Shown here: piece after piece, positions 35,694-45,153 of the stretch
Position numbering within the stretch: the stretch's first letter is position 1
Layout: each line of letters begins with the position of its first letter
From: an uncultured Gammaproteobacteria bacterium
Lineage (GTDB): Bacteria; Pseudomonadota; Gammaproteobacteria; Eutrophobiales; Eutrophobiaceae
Length of the DNA stretch: 64,000 bases
Direction: 5' to 3'
NCBI GenBank assembly: GCA_943788815.1
Contig: CALSRS010000001.1
Location: forward strand, 964,069 to 1,028,068
The notes under the pieces: model-generated
Told to the model about the DNA's origin: nothing
What the model saw: only the letters and a program-made list of their open reading frames with translations
The model's database searches: none
Translations under genes and position numbers: made by a program

Positions 35694-37511
35694 ATGAACC
35701 TAGCAATTAGAATACCGTTAATATTTTTACTATTCGGTTTTTCATACTCAAGTCTCTATGCGGACAATCACCTGTCGCCAGAGCAACAAAAAATGACCAT
35801 AAAGGAACGGAACCTTGTGTATGAGCCCTGGAACCCGGCTGATATGGAACAACGCCGCAAGGATATAGGCTTGATAGGTCCCGGAACACAAACACCCTTT
35901 CCCGAAGCCAGGTTTCCCGGCTATCTGGAGAAACCAGAAAATATAGATGAATTGATGCCTCAGGCACGGTATGCCGTATCCCAAAAAGGCGGGCGAGCTC
36001 CGCTTGGCCTGGTAGAACCTGGTGATATTGTTTTAATCCCATTACCTCATCACGCCGACCCCATGGTTACCGAAGCAGTAACTCGTGCATTTAACGCGCG
36101 AAGAGTGGAAGTCCGTTTCATCTTTGAATATGAACTGGCTGGCATCTCCCGGGCTGATCTCGAAACCATTCAGGAAATTAAAAATGTCTTCAAGGCAGGC
36201 GATGGACAGCAGGAACTGAATTATTTACGAACAACAGGGGCGTTTTCAAATTGGGACGAGGCTGTGCGCTGGACTCGTGAAAAGGATCCAGAATTGGCTG
36301 ATGCGACGTGGCCACAATTTAAATATCCCACTGAAGAAATAGCCCAACTTGCCAAGAATTATCCGTCACTGGTAAATGCTGCCGTGGTCAAATACCTGGA
36401 TGAACACCCTGAAGTCAATAAGGTCTTCTGGCGCACTGGTGGGCGGCCATTCGCCATGCATGCATTGAAACATCACGCCACCAAAATGGTGGGCAATTAC
36501 ACTTACCTGAATAATTTTGACATTATGAGCAAGGTACCGGCCTACCCGTCTGATGTCTGGCGCATGATAGAAGGCAAGATGATCGAACCCATGTCTTATA
36601 CTGACAGGGTTGAGGTAACGGATCCTGAAGGCAGCGCGTTTTTCTTTGAACTGACGCCGGAAGAGGCAAGTATTTGGAGCCAGGGGTCTTACCTGCAGGG
36701 CCATATTTTCATGATCCCTTCCCAGTCTTCAGGTATTTATCCCTTCTCATTTATCGAATACCCGGTACAGGAAAATAAATGGTTACCCACCGTTCAGGTC
36801 ACCACCGCAAACGGCATCATCGCTTCGAGTAACAGCCATGCTTCCAACCACCCGAGAATGGAAATCCATTTTACAGATGGTTACGTTAAGAAAATCAAAG
36901 GCGGCGGTTTGTACGGTGATGGATTCAGGTTATGGTTAAGCTATCCCAATATTAATGATGTCACCTGGCCATTCCAGAAGAACCCGGGGTTCTGGTGGTT
37001 ATTTGAAGCGGGGACAGGGACCAATCCAAAATACTTTAAACACCCAGGTGAAATGCTGATCGGTAGTAATCTGTCTGAGCGAAATGCCGGGGGTGTTATA
37101 CACTGGTCTTTCGGTGCGGAAGTAAAAAATGGTCCCGAAGAGGACAAGGAAAAATCCGCACGATCACCAAAGGCTCTCGAGTTTGGAAAGGATAATAACC
37201 TGCCTATTGGCCATGCCATGCATAACCACATACTGTTACCTACCTACCAGATGCGGTTGCGTGACAGCGGTAACTGGGTGACGGCCATTGAACACGGGCA
37301 GATCATGGCCAGCCGTGATCCCGAAGTCCGCGCCATCGCCTCGCGTTACGGCGACCCTGATGAAATCCTCAAGCGTGACTGGATACCGGAATTACCAGGT
37401 ATTACCTCACCTGGTAACTACAACGATGACTATGCCTCTGATCCTGGCACTCACTGGATTAGATGGGCCAACAGTATCTTTGATGGGACGAATGCGTATT
37501 TGAGTGAGTGA
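35694..37511 (+). CDS. Exported M29-like protein, paralogue 2 of the ABC locus
   Basis: 605 residues, signal peptide ~1-23 (ends SLYADN). Matches paralogue 1 along its length, roughly 55-60% identical by eye, including LIGPG, KAGDGQQE, YLDEHPEV, MSKVP, GGGLYGDG and RDWIPELPGIT. The M29-like features recur: FEAGTGTNPKYF with Glu438, VIHWSFGAE with His470, and AMHNHILLPTYQ with His510 and His512. So the metal-site-like residues are conserved between copies while surroundings differ. It follows the ATPase gene by 56 bp and probably belongs to the same transcript. Confidence 0.6.
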   Translation: MNLAIRIPLIFLLFGFSYSSLYADNHLSPEQQKMTIKERNLVYEPWNPADMEQRRKDIGLIGPGTQTPFPEARFPGYLEKPENIDELMPQARYAVSQKGGRAPLGLVEPGDIVLIPLPHHADPMVTEAVTRAFNARRVEVRFIFEYELAGISRADLETIQEIKNVFKAGDGQQELNYLRTTGAFSNWDEAVRWTREKDPELADATWPQFKYPTEEIAQLAKNYPSLVNAAVVKYLDEHPEVNKVFWRTGGRPFAMHALKHHATKMVGNYTYLNNFDIMSKVPAYPSDVWRMIEGKMIEPMSYTDRVEVTDPEGSAFFFELTPEEASIWSQGSYLQGHIFMIPSQSSGIYPFSFIEYPVQENKWLPTVQVTTANGIIASSNSHASNHPRMEIHFTDGYVKKIKGGGLYGDGFRLWLSYPNINDVTWPFQKNPGFWWLFEAGTGTNPKYFKHPGEMLIGSNLSERNAGGVIHWSFGAEVKNGPEEDKEKSARSPKALEFGKDNNLPIGHAMHNHILLPTYQMRLRDSGNWVTAIEHGQIMASRDPEVRAIASRYGDPDEILKRDWIPELPGITSPGNYNDDYASDPGTHWIRWANSIFDGTNAYLSE

Positions 37512-37518
37512 AAAAAAG

Positions 37519-37550
37519 AATAGACAGGATTAACAAGATATACATGATTG
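37519..37550 (+). repeat. Dispersed repeat, copy 4
   Basis: AATAGACAGGATTAACAAGATATACATGATTG, here given as ATAGACAGGATTAACAAGAT plus a less-conserved tail, just after the stop of paralogue 2. A partial inverted ATCTTGTTAATGA lies ~20 bp further on (37568-37580). Confidence 0.6.
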
Positions 37551-37628
37551 TTTATTGCCAAAATAGCATCTTGTTAATGAAGAGACTTTCACAAAAATGA
37601 CCATTGTTTTAGACATTTACTTTTAGTC

Positions 37629-37714
37629 ATGCTGGTGCAAACCAGCATCTAATCATATCAATGTCCACGCAACGCGTGGACCTCATTAATTTGGATACTG
37701 GCATTCGCCAGTAT
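37629..37714. repeat. Three consecutive perfect short hairpins
   Basis: ATGCTGGT-GCAA-ACCAGCAT (37629-37648), GTCCACGC-AAC-GCGTGGAC (37663-37681) and ATACTGGC-ATTC-GCCAGTAT (37695-37714), each with eight perfect pairs. They lie in the 293-bp gap between the convergent ABC locus and TonB receptor gene. This resembles REP-like mosaic elements; the tail GCCAGTATGACGAC is like GCCAGAATGACGAC at ~53739. It could also end transcription. Confidence 0.75.
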
Positions 37715-37804
37715 GACGACGAGGAGATTCTAATGAACATGACGACACTCACTTAGTCATCCTTACACCCCACGCCTAACCCCTTACTCTTTACCCTCAC
37801 CAGA

Positions 37805-39979
37805 CTAATACGTCCCGCTTAGACGCAGCACCAGTTCCCTGCCCCCATCACGTCTACGTTCTATAAACCCATCTATGGGCGATAGCGACCTGCGACCGGT
37901 ATATAAGGTACGGTCACGGGTTTCAATGACATCAAACAGGCGGTTTACTTCAAACCGCACTTTAATACCTAGCCACCTTGTAGTTTCAATAAAGGTGTTA
38001 ACCTCGGCACTTTCATTTAAGGCTTCAAACTCGTTGACCTTGAAGAGTGGGCGGCGGCTACGGGTTTGTAAACTCCATCCCCAGGCTACCCTGGATACCT
38101 CAAAGTCCTGACGAAAATCCAGGGCAAGGGCAAATTTGTTTTCATTCCTTAAATAGGAAAATTCACTTGGTATATTAAATTCCTGCCTACTGGAGAGAAC
38201 ACGTATGTCACCGGTTACCGGATCTGTCACTGTTGAATCCTGCCACCTGGCTTTCACATCCAGCCTGGCACCTGTCAGGGATATCCAGTCCAGGGGGAAG
38301 GTACCTTCAAACTCCATGCCCCAGCGGCGACCGCTGCCTATATTGCCCGGTGCTTCAAAGGTATCTGACAACGGCAACAAGTCTTCTACATCAGATATCC
38401 AGTCATGAAATGCCCTGACAGTAACGACGGTAAATTCACCGAACCTTCTTTCATGTGTTAGTTCTGTTGTCCATGTGGCCTCAGGTTTAAGGTCCGGATT
38501 TCCCAAGGCCAGGTCATCATCTTCAAATACCGTTGAGCTGATAAAGTCACTGAAATTAAGTTGGGAGACCTCCCTGGCCACTCGTAAACGGTATTGCTGT
38601 TGCTGAGTTGGTGAATAGGTCATTAAGACATCTGGTTTAATAAATGTAAACGTCCGTTTCAATTCGGCATCACCTGTTTGGGTTATGGTGGACACTTCCA
38701 CACCGACACCATAGACCAGTTCAAGGAGACCTATATTCCAGTTGTCCTTAATGACAAAATCTCCACGAGTCTCTTCAACCCGCGTATTGGCACCGGGAAC
38801 AGGGACGCTCACCAGACCTCCACCCATATCTTCGATTTGTTCCAGTTCCCCATCCAGAGTATTAAAAGCCCCCTCCAGGTTTACCTGGATGGTATGGTCT
38901 TCAATACCCGTCCAGTCCATTTCTACCCGGCCTATCATTTCCTTGCTGATATTTTTACTGTCAGCAGATCGAACTGCGGTTTGCGCACCCAAAATATCAA
39001 ACGTTCTTTGTGTGGAAATCTCCCTGTCCCTCTGTCGGGTAAAGAGTACTATTGCCTTACCGTTTAAAGTGTCTGTCAGATTCCGCTCGGCATCAATCCC
39101 AAGTTCAAATTGCCGCATCCCCAATCCATCGAGAAAGATTTCATCTCTTGGATCTGAACCTGGAGCCTGTGGCACACGATTGGAAATCAGTTCACTATCA
39201 GTACTAAAATCACCAATTTTCATATTCGTTTGCAGTAAGGTCTCATTAATTTCCGTCGCTGCATTCAAGCTTAAATAAAATTCCCAACCTTTGTTTAGTG
39301 CGCCATCTGTACGTCGTTCCGTTAGTGTCCGTGCCGTATCCAGTAGTTCATCGCTACCCTCATCACCAAAAATAATTCGGCGTGTCTCAAAACCAAGATT
39401 GTAATCCACTTCTTGCCAACGATCTGACAGGGAGACACTACCACCTGGCCCCAGGGGCATAGGTTGAAGGTTTTTTTCCACAAACAGATTCCAGCGGACT
39501 GAGGCCTCGGAACCCTCTAGTAAATTCACATTGGCAACAATGGAATAACCACCAAGATCAATACCGCGGACCTGTCCGCGTATAACCTCGATACTTTCAA
39601 TATTGCTGGCGGGAATTCGGTTAAGAATAGTTGAGATTAGATCCTGTTTTGCACTTGGCCGGCGATCATTGATTAGAATATTACCGGTTGCACCACCAAA
39701 ACCTCGCTTATCTTCCCCTTCATCGATTTGAAACCCTGGTAGAACATTGACCATGTCCAGTGCAGTGTTGGGTTGATAACGCTGAAAGAAACTGGCCGGA
39801 TAAGAAACTATGCCATCATTTTCACTAGTAGCATCTTGATTATGTTCAGCTGCATATAACTGGCATGAAGAGATACCTAGTAGCGCATACAATAATATAT
39901 ATTTGTATGCCTCAATATTCTCAACAAACAGACGCATATCCATTAGTGTTTTAATCTTCATATTCACAATATTTAACAT
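37805..39979 (-). CDS. TonB-dependent receptor 1
   Basis: Outer-membrane active transporter of up to 724 residues. Plug domain at residues ~60-170 (ALDMVNVLPGFQIDEGEDKR, IPASNIESIEVIRGQV) and a ~550-residue 22-strand barrel; the last residue pattern (ELVLRLSGTY) ends in Tyr. The N-terminus holds several possible starts (39979, 39961, 39943, 39937); MRLFVENIEAYKY at 39937 gives the neatest signal peptide. No TonB box could be assigned for certain. Substrate unknown; it sits between two loci, not clearly linked to either. Confidence 0.85.
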   Translation of the reverse strand: MLNIVNMKIKTLMDMRLFVENIEAYKYILLYALLGISSCQLYAAEHNQDATSENDGIVSYPASFFQRYQPNTALDMVNVLPGFQIDEGEDKRGFGGATGNILINDRRPSAKQDLISTILNRIPASNIESIEVIRGQVRGIDLGGYSIVANVNLLEGSEASVRWNLFVEKNLQPMPLGPGGSVSLSDRWQEVDYNLGFETRRIIFGDEGSDELLDTARTLTERRTDGALNKGWEFYLSLNAATEINETLLQTNMKIGDFSTDSELISNRVPQAPGSDPRDEIFLDGLGMRQFELGIDAERNLTDTLNGKAIVLFTRQRDREISTQRTFDILGAQTAVRSADSKNISKEMIGRVEMDWTGIEDHTIQVNLEGAFNTLDGELEQIEDMGGGLVSVPVPGANTRVEETRGDFVIKDNWNIGLLELVYGVGVEVSTITQTGDAELKRTFTFIKPDVLMTYSPTQQQQYRLRVAREVSQLNFSDFISSTVFEDDDLALGNPDLKPEATWTTELTHERRFGEFTVVTVRAFHDWISDVEDLLPLSDTFEAPGNIGSGRRWGMEFEGTFPLDWISLTGARLDVKARWQDSTVTDPVTGDIRVLSSRQEFNIPSEFSYLRNENKFALALDFRQDFEVSRVAWGWSLQTRSRRPLFKVNEFEALNESAEVNTFIETTRWLGIKVRFEVNRLFDVIETRDRTLYTGRRSLSPIDGFIERRRDGGRELVLRLSGTY

Positions 39980-40053
39980 AGTCCCTCAGGTTTTCATTTC
40001 GATTACATTTAATTCATACTATCCTACATGATTATCAATAAGTTGAAGAAAAT

Positions 40054-40623
40054 ATGAAAATTCCCAAGAGACATAAACAATATAGACTCTTCAGTTTTTT
40101 GCTTTTTTTAAATTTTCATTTAATCACAATTCATGCAAACGCAGTGGAGCTCGATGTGCCTTATGTAGAGACCCCGCCTGAATTAGTTGAGGTCATGATG
40201 GAGATTGCCAAGGTCAATGCTGATGACTATGTCATTGATCTGGGTACCGGTGATGGCAGGATCGCCATTGCCGCTGCTGAACGAGGGGCAACCGGGATGG
40301 GAATTGATTTAGACCCCGTGCTAATAGCGAAAGCAAATCAAAATGCAATTGAAGCGGGTGTAAGTGACAAGCTTCAATTTATAGAACAGGATCTTTTTGA
40401 AACTGATCTAAGCCAGGCCACTGTAATTACCTTGTTCCTCAATGAAGAAGTCAATTTAAAACTTCGCCCCGCCTTGTTAAAACTGAAACCCGGTACGCGA
40501 ATAGTTTCCCATATGTTTGCCATGGGTGACTGGCGGCCGCTTCGTTACCAGCAGGCCCTGATGAACAATAATGGGAATTTTTATATTCATGAAGTTTTTT
40601 ACTGGGAAGTGCCAGGAAATTAA
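40054..40623 (+). CDS. Predicted exported or anchored SAM-dependent methyltransferase
   Basis: 189 residues. A basic N-terminus and hydrophobic segment (LFSFLLFLNFHLITIHANA) look like a signal peptide. Then a class I methyltransferase fold: YVIDLGTGDGRIAIAAAE (motif I), MGIDLDPVLIA, and VNLKLRPALLKLKPGTRIVSH. The family is usually cytoplasmic because SAM is, so an exported form is strange; the N-terminus could instead be an anchor with the domain inside. It is divergent from the TonB receptor 1 gene, 74 bp away. Confidence 0.75.
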   Translation: MKIPKRHKQYRLFSFLLFLNFHLITIHANAVELDVPYVETPPELVEVMMEIAKVNADDYVIDLGTGDGRIAIAAAERGATGMGIDLDPVLIAKANQNAIEAGVSDKLQFIEQDLFETDLSQATVITLFLNEEVNLKLRPALLKLKPGTRIVSHMFAMGDWRPLRYQQALMNNNGNFYIHEVFYWEVPGN

Positions 40624-40640
40624 TCATTAAACTGCAAGGC

Positions 40641-40677
40641 AAAAAAAACGGGGTATCCCTGAAAGGGATACCCCGTT
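40641..40677 (-). terminator. Strong terminator of TonB receptor 2
   Basis: A 14-pair perfect stem, AACGGGGTATCCCT-GAA-AGGGATACCCCGTT (40647-40677), has eight A residues on its left, which are T residues in the minus-strand transcript of the 40692-43661 gene. On the plus strand it may also stop the methyltransferase message, but lacks a T-run there. Confidence 0.9.
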
Positions 40678-40691
40678 AATTAATCTACTAC

Positions 40692-43661
40692 TTATTCAAA
40701 AAAGTTATATTTAAACGTCAGTGCAAAGGACCTGACCTGGTTGGTTCGAAGGTTTTCCGTACCCAATTCTGCTATGCCAGAGGTATATTCCGGACGGAAT
40801 GTATTTCTGGGTTCCAACAGGTTTCTAAATGCCAGTCCAACGCGCCATTTATCGTTCATGTCACCGATACCCAGGTGCAGGTTCAGATCGGCAGCGCCCA
40901 GCTGAACATTGGCCTTATCAAACTCACGAAAATCCGAATAGTACTGGGTCTGATACGTCAATGTTGCTCCGGTATCCACCTTGTAGCCCTTAAACGGCAT
41001 CCAGTAATCGGTTGTTAAAGTAAAACCGAATTTGGGTGCATACGCTGCAGTTTGTCCCGCACGGTCGATTATTGCAATATCGATATCATCCGGATCGGTG
41101 CCAATGGGCAGGGGAGTTTGATCATCTTCAAAAAACTCACAACCTGACTCAGCAGCCGTTCGCACTTCGTGCTCGGTGCAGTTAGCATCGGGGAAGAAGG
41201 TGAACTTACTGTCCAGATAGGACAGGTTCAAACCGAATTCCAACTGATCTGTGGCGGCAAACTGACCACTCAGCTCAAACCCCTGTGCCCGCTGCTTACC
41301 GATATTGATCACCGTGGTACTAAAACTATCCGTACCCACAGAGGTTACTGTAGTGGCAATAAGGTCATCGAAGTCAACACGGAACAGGGTAGCCTGGTAG
41401 CGCCCACTGCCATCCATGAAGGTACCGCTGGCACCCAACTCAAGGGTATCACTGTATTCCGGATCGATAATCAATTCATCGAGTCCAGCACCGCCATCAG
41501 CCATATCAGGCTGTGATCCACCAAAGCCAAGGTCATACCCACCCGCCTTAAAGGCCGTGGCATACTTGAAATATGTAGACAATTCAGGGAATGGCCGGTA
41601 ACGCAATACAATCTGCGGATCCCAGTGATCCCAGGAGGTCACTGCCTCAACGCCGTCTAGTGATCCTAGTTCAGCAAGGTTATCCCACTGTTCTGTGCCT
41701 CTCTGCTCAAGGCTCCAGGGGGTGATACCTACAGCGGCGGTGTAGCTACCGCGCCAGGTGGACGGGGTGTCTCTTTCTCCGCTACGTGGCACATACCAGA
41801 GATTATTGGTCTGTACGTTGCGGTTCTGCAGGCTATTGGTGAGGAATAACGCATCTTCCGCATCAATCATTTCTGCCTGGGGTTCAAGACCTGCCACACA
41901 GTCCGCCGGTGTGACGTCCTGTACTGGCAGACCGCCCCAGTCGGTGGTGTCACCGCGGAAGTTATTGTCCTGGTTGGCGGCACCGTCACCACGGCAGGGC
42001 GTCACATCAAAGATCCAGGAGGAGTTATAACTCCTGAGAGTCGGGTCCTTCTTCGCCTTGGAGTAACGGATACCGGCATCGAGAGACATCTTGTCATCAT
42101 AGAAGTTAAAGGTAAGATTACCGAAATAACTGGACCAGGTGGCATCCTGGTAGTTATCGTTCAGGCGGTTACCAAAACGGATCTCGGCACGGTAGTCTGT
42201 AGTCATAAAGTGCAATTTCTCATCCTGGATGAAGGCCCCCACCATCCACTCGATGGTACCACCACCGTATGAGGAGATACGCAGTTCGGTACTTTTCTGC
42301 TGATAGTCTTCAACCCGGTTACGGATATTTTCCACATAGGGTGTATTTCTACCAACAGAGGCATCCGTGTAATAGCTCTCCATATAGTTGTTGGTCCAGG
42401 CCACTTCAATACCATTATCAAACTGGTAATTGAGTTCCACCTGGAAATTCATGGGTTCCTGTTGCTGGCCGTCCTGGTAACCATTGCCATGGGCCAGACC
42501 AGTACCATTGTTCCTGAATCCCCGCTCTCCGTCACCAAAATTGACCGAGCTGGCTTCGACGGTCCCGCCGGCCAGATTGTTAAGGAATGCAGACGATGCC
42601 TGGCGGATATCCATAAAGCCATCTGTTGTATCACGGGTACGCACACCAACAGTGGGTTGCTCAAAGGAGGCGGTCTGACCGACATAGGCGCCGCCCTGAC
42701 CGCAGGCATCCACAGGCAGGTGTGGGGTCTGAAAACCGGTCCCACCCTGGCTATAGTTTATCCACGTGGCAGTTGGATCACTTTGGACAGGATCCAATGA
42801 AGGTACGTCATTACGCTCGAACCGGTTGGGGTATTCACCATCCCGACGACACACGCGGCTTACATTCCCGTCCCAACGCTGTTGTGCGATTTCGAACTTA
42901 CTGTAGACAGACAGGTTATCCGTTGGTCGCCATTCCAGGGAAAAACGTGTGCCGATAAAATTACGGTAGCCCATGGGGTAACCTGTCACCGCGTCTCTTA
43001 GATGACCGTCACGAGATTGATAAGTCCCCGCCAGTCGAAAAGACAAGGTGTCTGTCAGTGGGCCACTGATAGCGCCCTCCAACTCTGAGTTACCAAAGCG
43101 TTTGTACTGAGACCAGTCACCATACATACCCATCTCGGTATTGACATAGCCTTCCCATTGATCTGATGGTCTGGCACTGACGATACTTAAAGCACCACCG
43201 GTGGCGTTCAGGCCAAAGTGAATAGGCTGTGGGCCTTTGAGGATTTCCACACGTTGCGTATCCATAAAGGCAATGGCGCCCATGGAGCCCTGCCCCAGGT
43301 TGACGTTGTCCAGAAACATAGGGATCGCTGAGTCATTGGCCCAGTTACGTCCTACCGTTCCAAAACCACGAATGAAGGTATCAGAGCCCTGGTCACCGCC
43401 TTCGTTTACGAACACACCAGGTGAAAATGCCGTTAACTCCTCGAGGTTGTTAAAGCCTTCTTTCTGGATGGTATCGATGGAAATCACATCAATTGCAATT
43501 GGCACATCTTGTAGCGACTGTTCACGACGCTGTGCGGATACTACGATTTCTTCCAGCACATTTTGTGCCCATGCCGGTGTAGAACCCAATAACAGGGCGG
43601 TGATTAAACTATAAAATATATAGTTTATATTTCGCCTGTGGCGGTTATTTACAAAAGTCAT
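40692..43661 (-). CDS. TonB-dependent receptor 2
   Basis: Outer-membrane transporter of 989 residues, at the long end of the family. Signal peptide ends near TPAWAQN; then LEEIVVSAQRREQSLQDVPI, the typical start of a plug domain of the FecA/CirA-like, siderophore or vitamin-type family, with GFGTVGRNW and VEILKGPQPIHFGLNATGGA. The barrel ends in KYNFFE. AGGAGG precedes ATG 43661. It has its own terminator. The closest catabolic genes begin at 44.3 kb on the same strand, so it may import their substrate. Confidence 0.93.
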   Translation of the reverse strand: MTFVNNRHRRNINYIFYSLITALLLGSTPAWAQNVLEEIVVSAQRREQSLQDVPIAIDVISIDTIQKEGFNNLEELTAFSPGVFVNEGGDQGSDTFIRGFGTVGRNWANDSAIPMFLDNVNLGQGSMGAIAFMDTQRVEILKGPQPIHFGLNATGGALSIVSARPSDQWEGYVNTEMGMYGDWSQYKRFGNSELEGAISGPLTDTLSFRLAGTYQSRDGHLRDAVTGYPMGYRNFIGTRFSLEWRPTDNLSVYSKFEIAQQRWDGNVSRVCRRDGEYPNRFERNDVPSLDPVQSDPTATWINYSQGGTGFQTPHLPVDACGQGGAYVGQTASFEQPTVGVRTRDTTDGFMDIRQASSAFLNNLAGGTVEASSVNFGDGERGFRNNGTGLAHGNGYQDGQQQEPMNFQVELNYQFDNGIEVAWTNNYMESYYTDASVGRNTPYVENIRNRVEDYQQKSTELRISSYGGGTIEWMVGAFIQDEKLHFMTTDYRAEIRFGNRLNDNYQDATWSSYFGNLTFNFYDDKMSLDAGIRYSKAKKDPTLRSYNSSWIFDVTPCRGDGAANQDNNFRGDTTDWGGLPVQDVTPADCVAGLEPQAEMIDAEDALFLTNSLQNRNVQTNNLWYVPRSGERDTPSTWRGSYTAAVGITPWSLEQRGTEQWDNLAELGSLDGVEAVTSWDHWDPQIVLRYRPFPELSTYFKYATAFKAGGYDLGFGGSQPDMADGGAGLDELIIDPEYSDTLELGASGTFMDGSGRYQATLFRVDFDDLIATTVTSVGTDSFSTTVINIGKQRAQGFELSGQFAATDQLEFGLNLSYLDSKFTFFPDANCTEHEVRTAAESGCEFFEDDQTPLPIGTDPDDIDIAIIDRAGQTAAYAPKFGFTLTTDYWMPFKGYKVDTGATLTYQTQYYSDFREFDKANVQLGAADLNLHLGIGDMNDKWRVGLAFRNLLEPRNTFRPEYTSGIAELGTENLRTNQVRSFALTFKYNFFE

Positions 43662-44340
43662 GACTACCCTCCTAAATTTTACTTGGTTATTAAATATGTG
43701 TGTTTCAGACAGCTTGGAAGTTTTACAACCTCCTTGCGCTAGTCAAAATCACACCTTACTGATACAACAACAAAAATAATTTCTAAATCGATTGAATTAC
43801 AATCGTTCACAATTTAAGTTTCCTATTCAACTGGAATGAACGTTTATCACCCTCTTAATCATTTAGCACCCCCGTTGATTTATGAGAAGTTAAAACCTTA
43901 CTTATAATAAATCCACCCAATCAATATTTTTAATTCTATAAACTTAGTATACAGGCTAGCGATTATATTCCGTTTATCTTCAATTGCCTGTTTACAAACA
44001 AAAAAACCATACTTACTTCATTTTTTAATATTTGATAACACGTCTAATGTACTTTAATTATAATTATATTTTTAGCAAATTTGTCTATTTGTTTCATAAA
44101 TACAACAAATTATTTTTAGAAAAATTATTATTTATTTTCATCAACTTTCTTAAGTAATATCTTCAATCTTATCAACATGTTATAGATTTAGTCGCTTATC
44201 CTTTTGTAAAACAATGATTATCCCTGGGGGAAATCAGAATAAGGAATGTATCCGTAACATCAAAACAATTAGCGGTTTGCCTTTATGCAAGACGGATAAC
44301 GATAAACTCTCTACTCAAAAATCTATAATTAAACCTTAGA
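43662..44340. other. AT-rich 679-bp intergenic region
   Basis: No coding frame of note and no RNA gene recognised. It is strongly AT-rich in 43,860-44,200. It should hold the promoter of TonB receptor 2 near its left end; TTATCCCTGGGGGAAATCAG at 44218-44237 is the only GC-rich island. No convincing regulator site or hairpin was found. Confidence 0.4.
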
Positions 44341-45057
44341 TTATTCCACTAAATTTTCTTCTGTTGGTCCGGCAGTTTCGATATTTATCATTTGCAGTGA
44401 AACAGCTAGCTCCTCGTGACCAATCCATCTAAAAAACCTGCCGAGATGAAATTTAAAGTCCTGCCATATGGTCCTGTTACTCAAGGTGTTTAAAATAAAT
44501 TGCTGATCTGTTGTCTCCAGAGTCTTTTCTTGTAGCAACTTATATACCGCCATGCTTTCAGTATAGGAATCCATCAAGTCAAAGATATAAGCACCTTTAC
44601 CATCTACGTTTAATTCTTTTTTAAATGCATATTGATCTTCCTGCGATGCAATGTGGTTCACCAGCTCAAGTGCAAGCTCAACAGCGTAGCTGGCAGCAAC
44701 AGATCGTCCAGCCCGAGGGTTTTCAAGTAAGGTACTTTTTATTTGAATATGAATACCATCAGCTTCCTCCAGGTGACTCAGCATAAATTCGTATTCTTCG
44801 ATGAGGATCAACAAATCTCTTCTTAATTGTATCAGCACCGGATCAGGCCAACTGGTTACCGATTTTCTTCCAAGGGAGATATCGGCAATCTGTTTTCGCA
44901 CATAGGAAAGAGTCACCTCAGCCCTATCATTCTTGTTGTCTATCATGAAGTCATTCCAGGCACCTTCCATATGGGCGGATACACTTACTGATGTGAATGA
45001 CAGATAGAGAATGAGGATCACTCTGAGGAGATATTTTCCTGAGGTATAATTCAACAT
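44341..45057 (-). CDS. Hypothetical exported protein, 238 residues
   Basis: Signal peptide residues ~1-28 (cut after SVSA). The mature part is mainly helical and charged, with no Cys and no metal motif. I do not recognise a family. It is 34 bp after the terminator-like hairpin of the amidohydrolase genes and is preceded by poor ribosome-site text, so it may have its own promoter. Confidence 0.6.
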   Translation of the reverse strand: MLNYTSGKYLLRVILILYLSFTSVSVSAHMEGAWNDFMIDNKNDRAEVTLSYVRKQIADISLGRKSVTSWPDPVLIQLRRDLLILIEEYEFMLSHLEEADGIHIQIKSTLLENPRAGRSVAASYAVELALELVNHIASQEDQYAFKKELNVDGKGAYIFDLMDSYTESMAVYKLLQEKTLETTDQQFILNTLSNRTIWQDFKFHLGRFFRWIGHEELAVSLQMINIETAGPTEENLVE

Positions 45058-45091
45058 GTTTTTTCTGGTAACTAGTTACTTATAAATAATA

Positions 45092-45122
45092 AAGGGCCGC
45101 CCATAACGAATGGACAGCCCTT
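45092..45122 (-). terminator. Hairpin after the split amidohydrolase genes
   Basis: AAGGGCCGCCCAT-AACGA-ATGGACAGCCCTT forms 13 pairs, two of them G-U in the transcript. On the minus strand it is followed by TTATTATT, a weak U-tract. It lies 31 bp after the stop of the C-terminal half. Confidence 0.65.
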
Positions 45123-45153
45123 GTTAATTTGAAATATTTTTATTTGCCAGAAA

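Noticed and set aside
37735-37804. Possible small gene or RNA in the gap before TonB receptor 1
   Set aside because: Only short frames with no ribosome site; no structure beyond the three hairpins.
42449-43614. Open frames on both strands inside TonB receptor 2
   Set aside because: They overlap the long receptor frame, which has a complete plug domain and a natural C-terminus.
43860-44200. AT-rich stretch as a replication or transfer origin
   Set aside because: No DnaA boxes, iterons or direct repeats were visible; it is probably simple promoter-proximal DNA.
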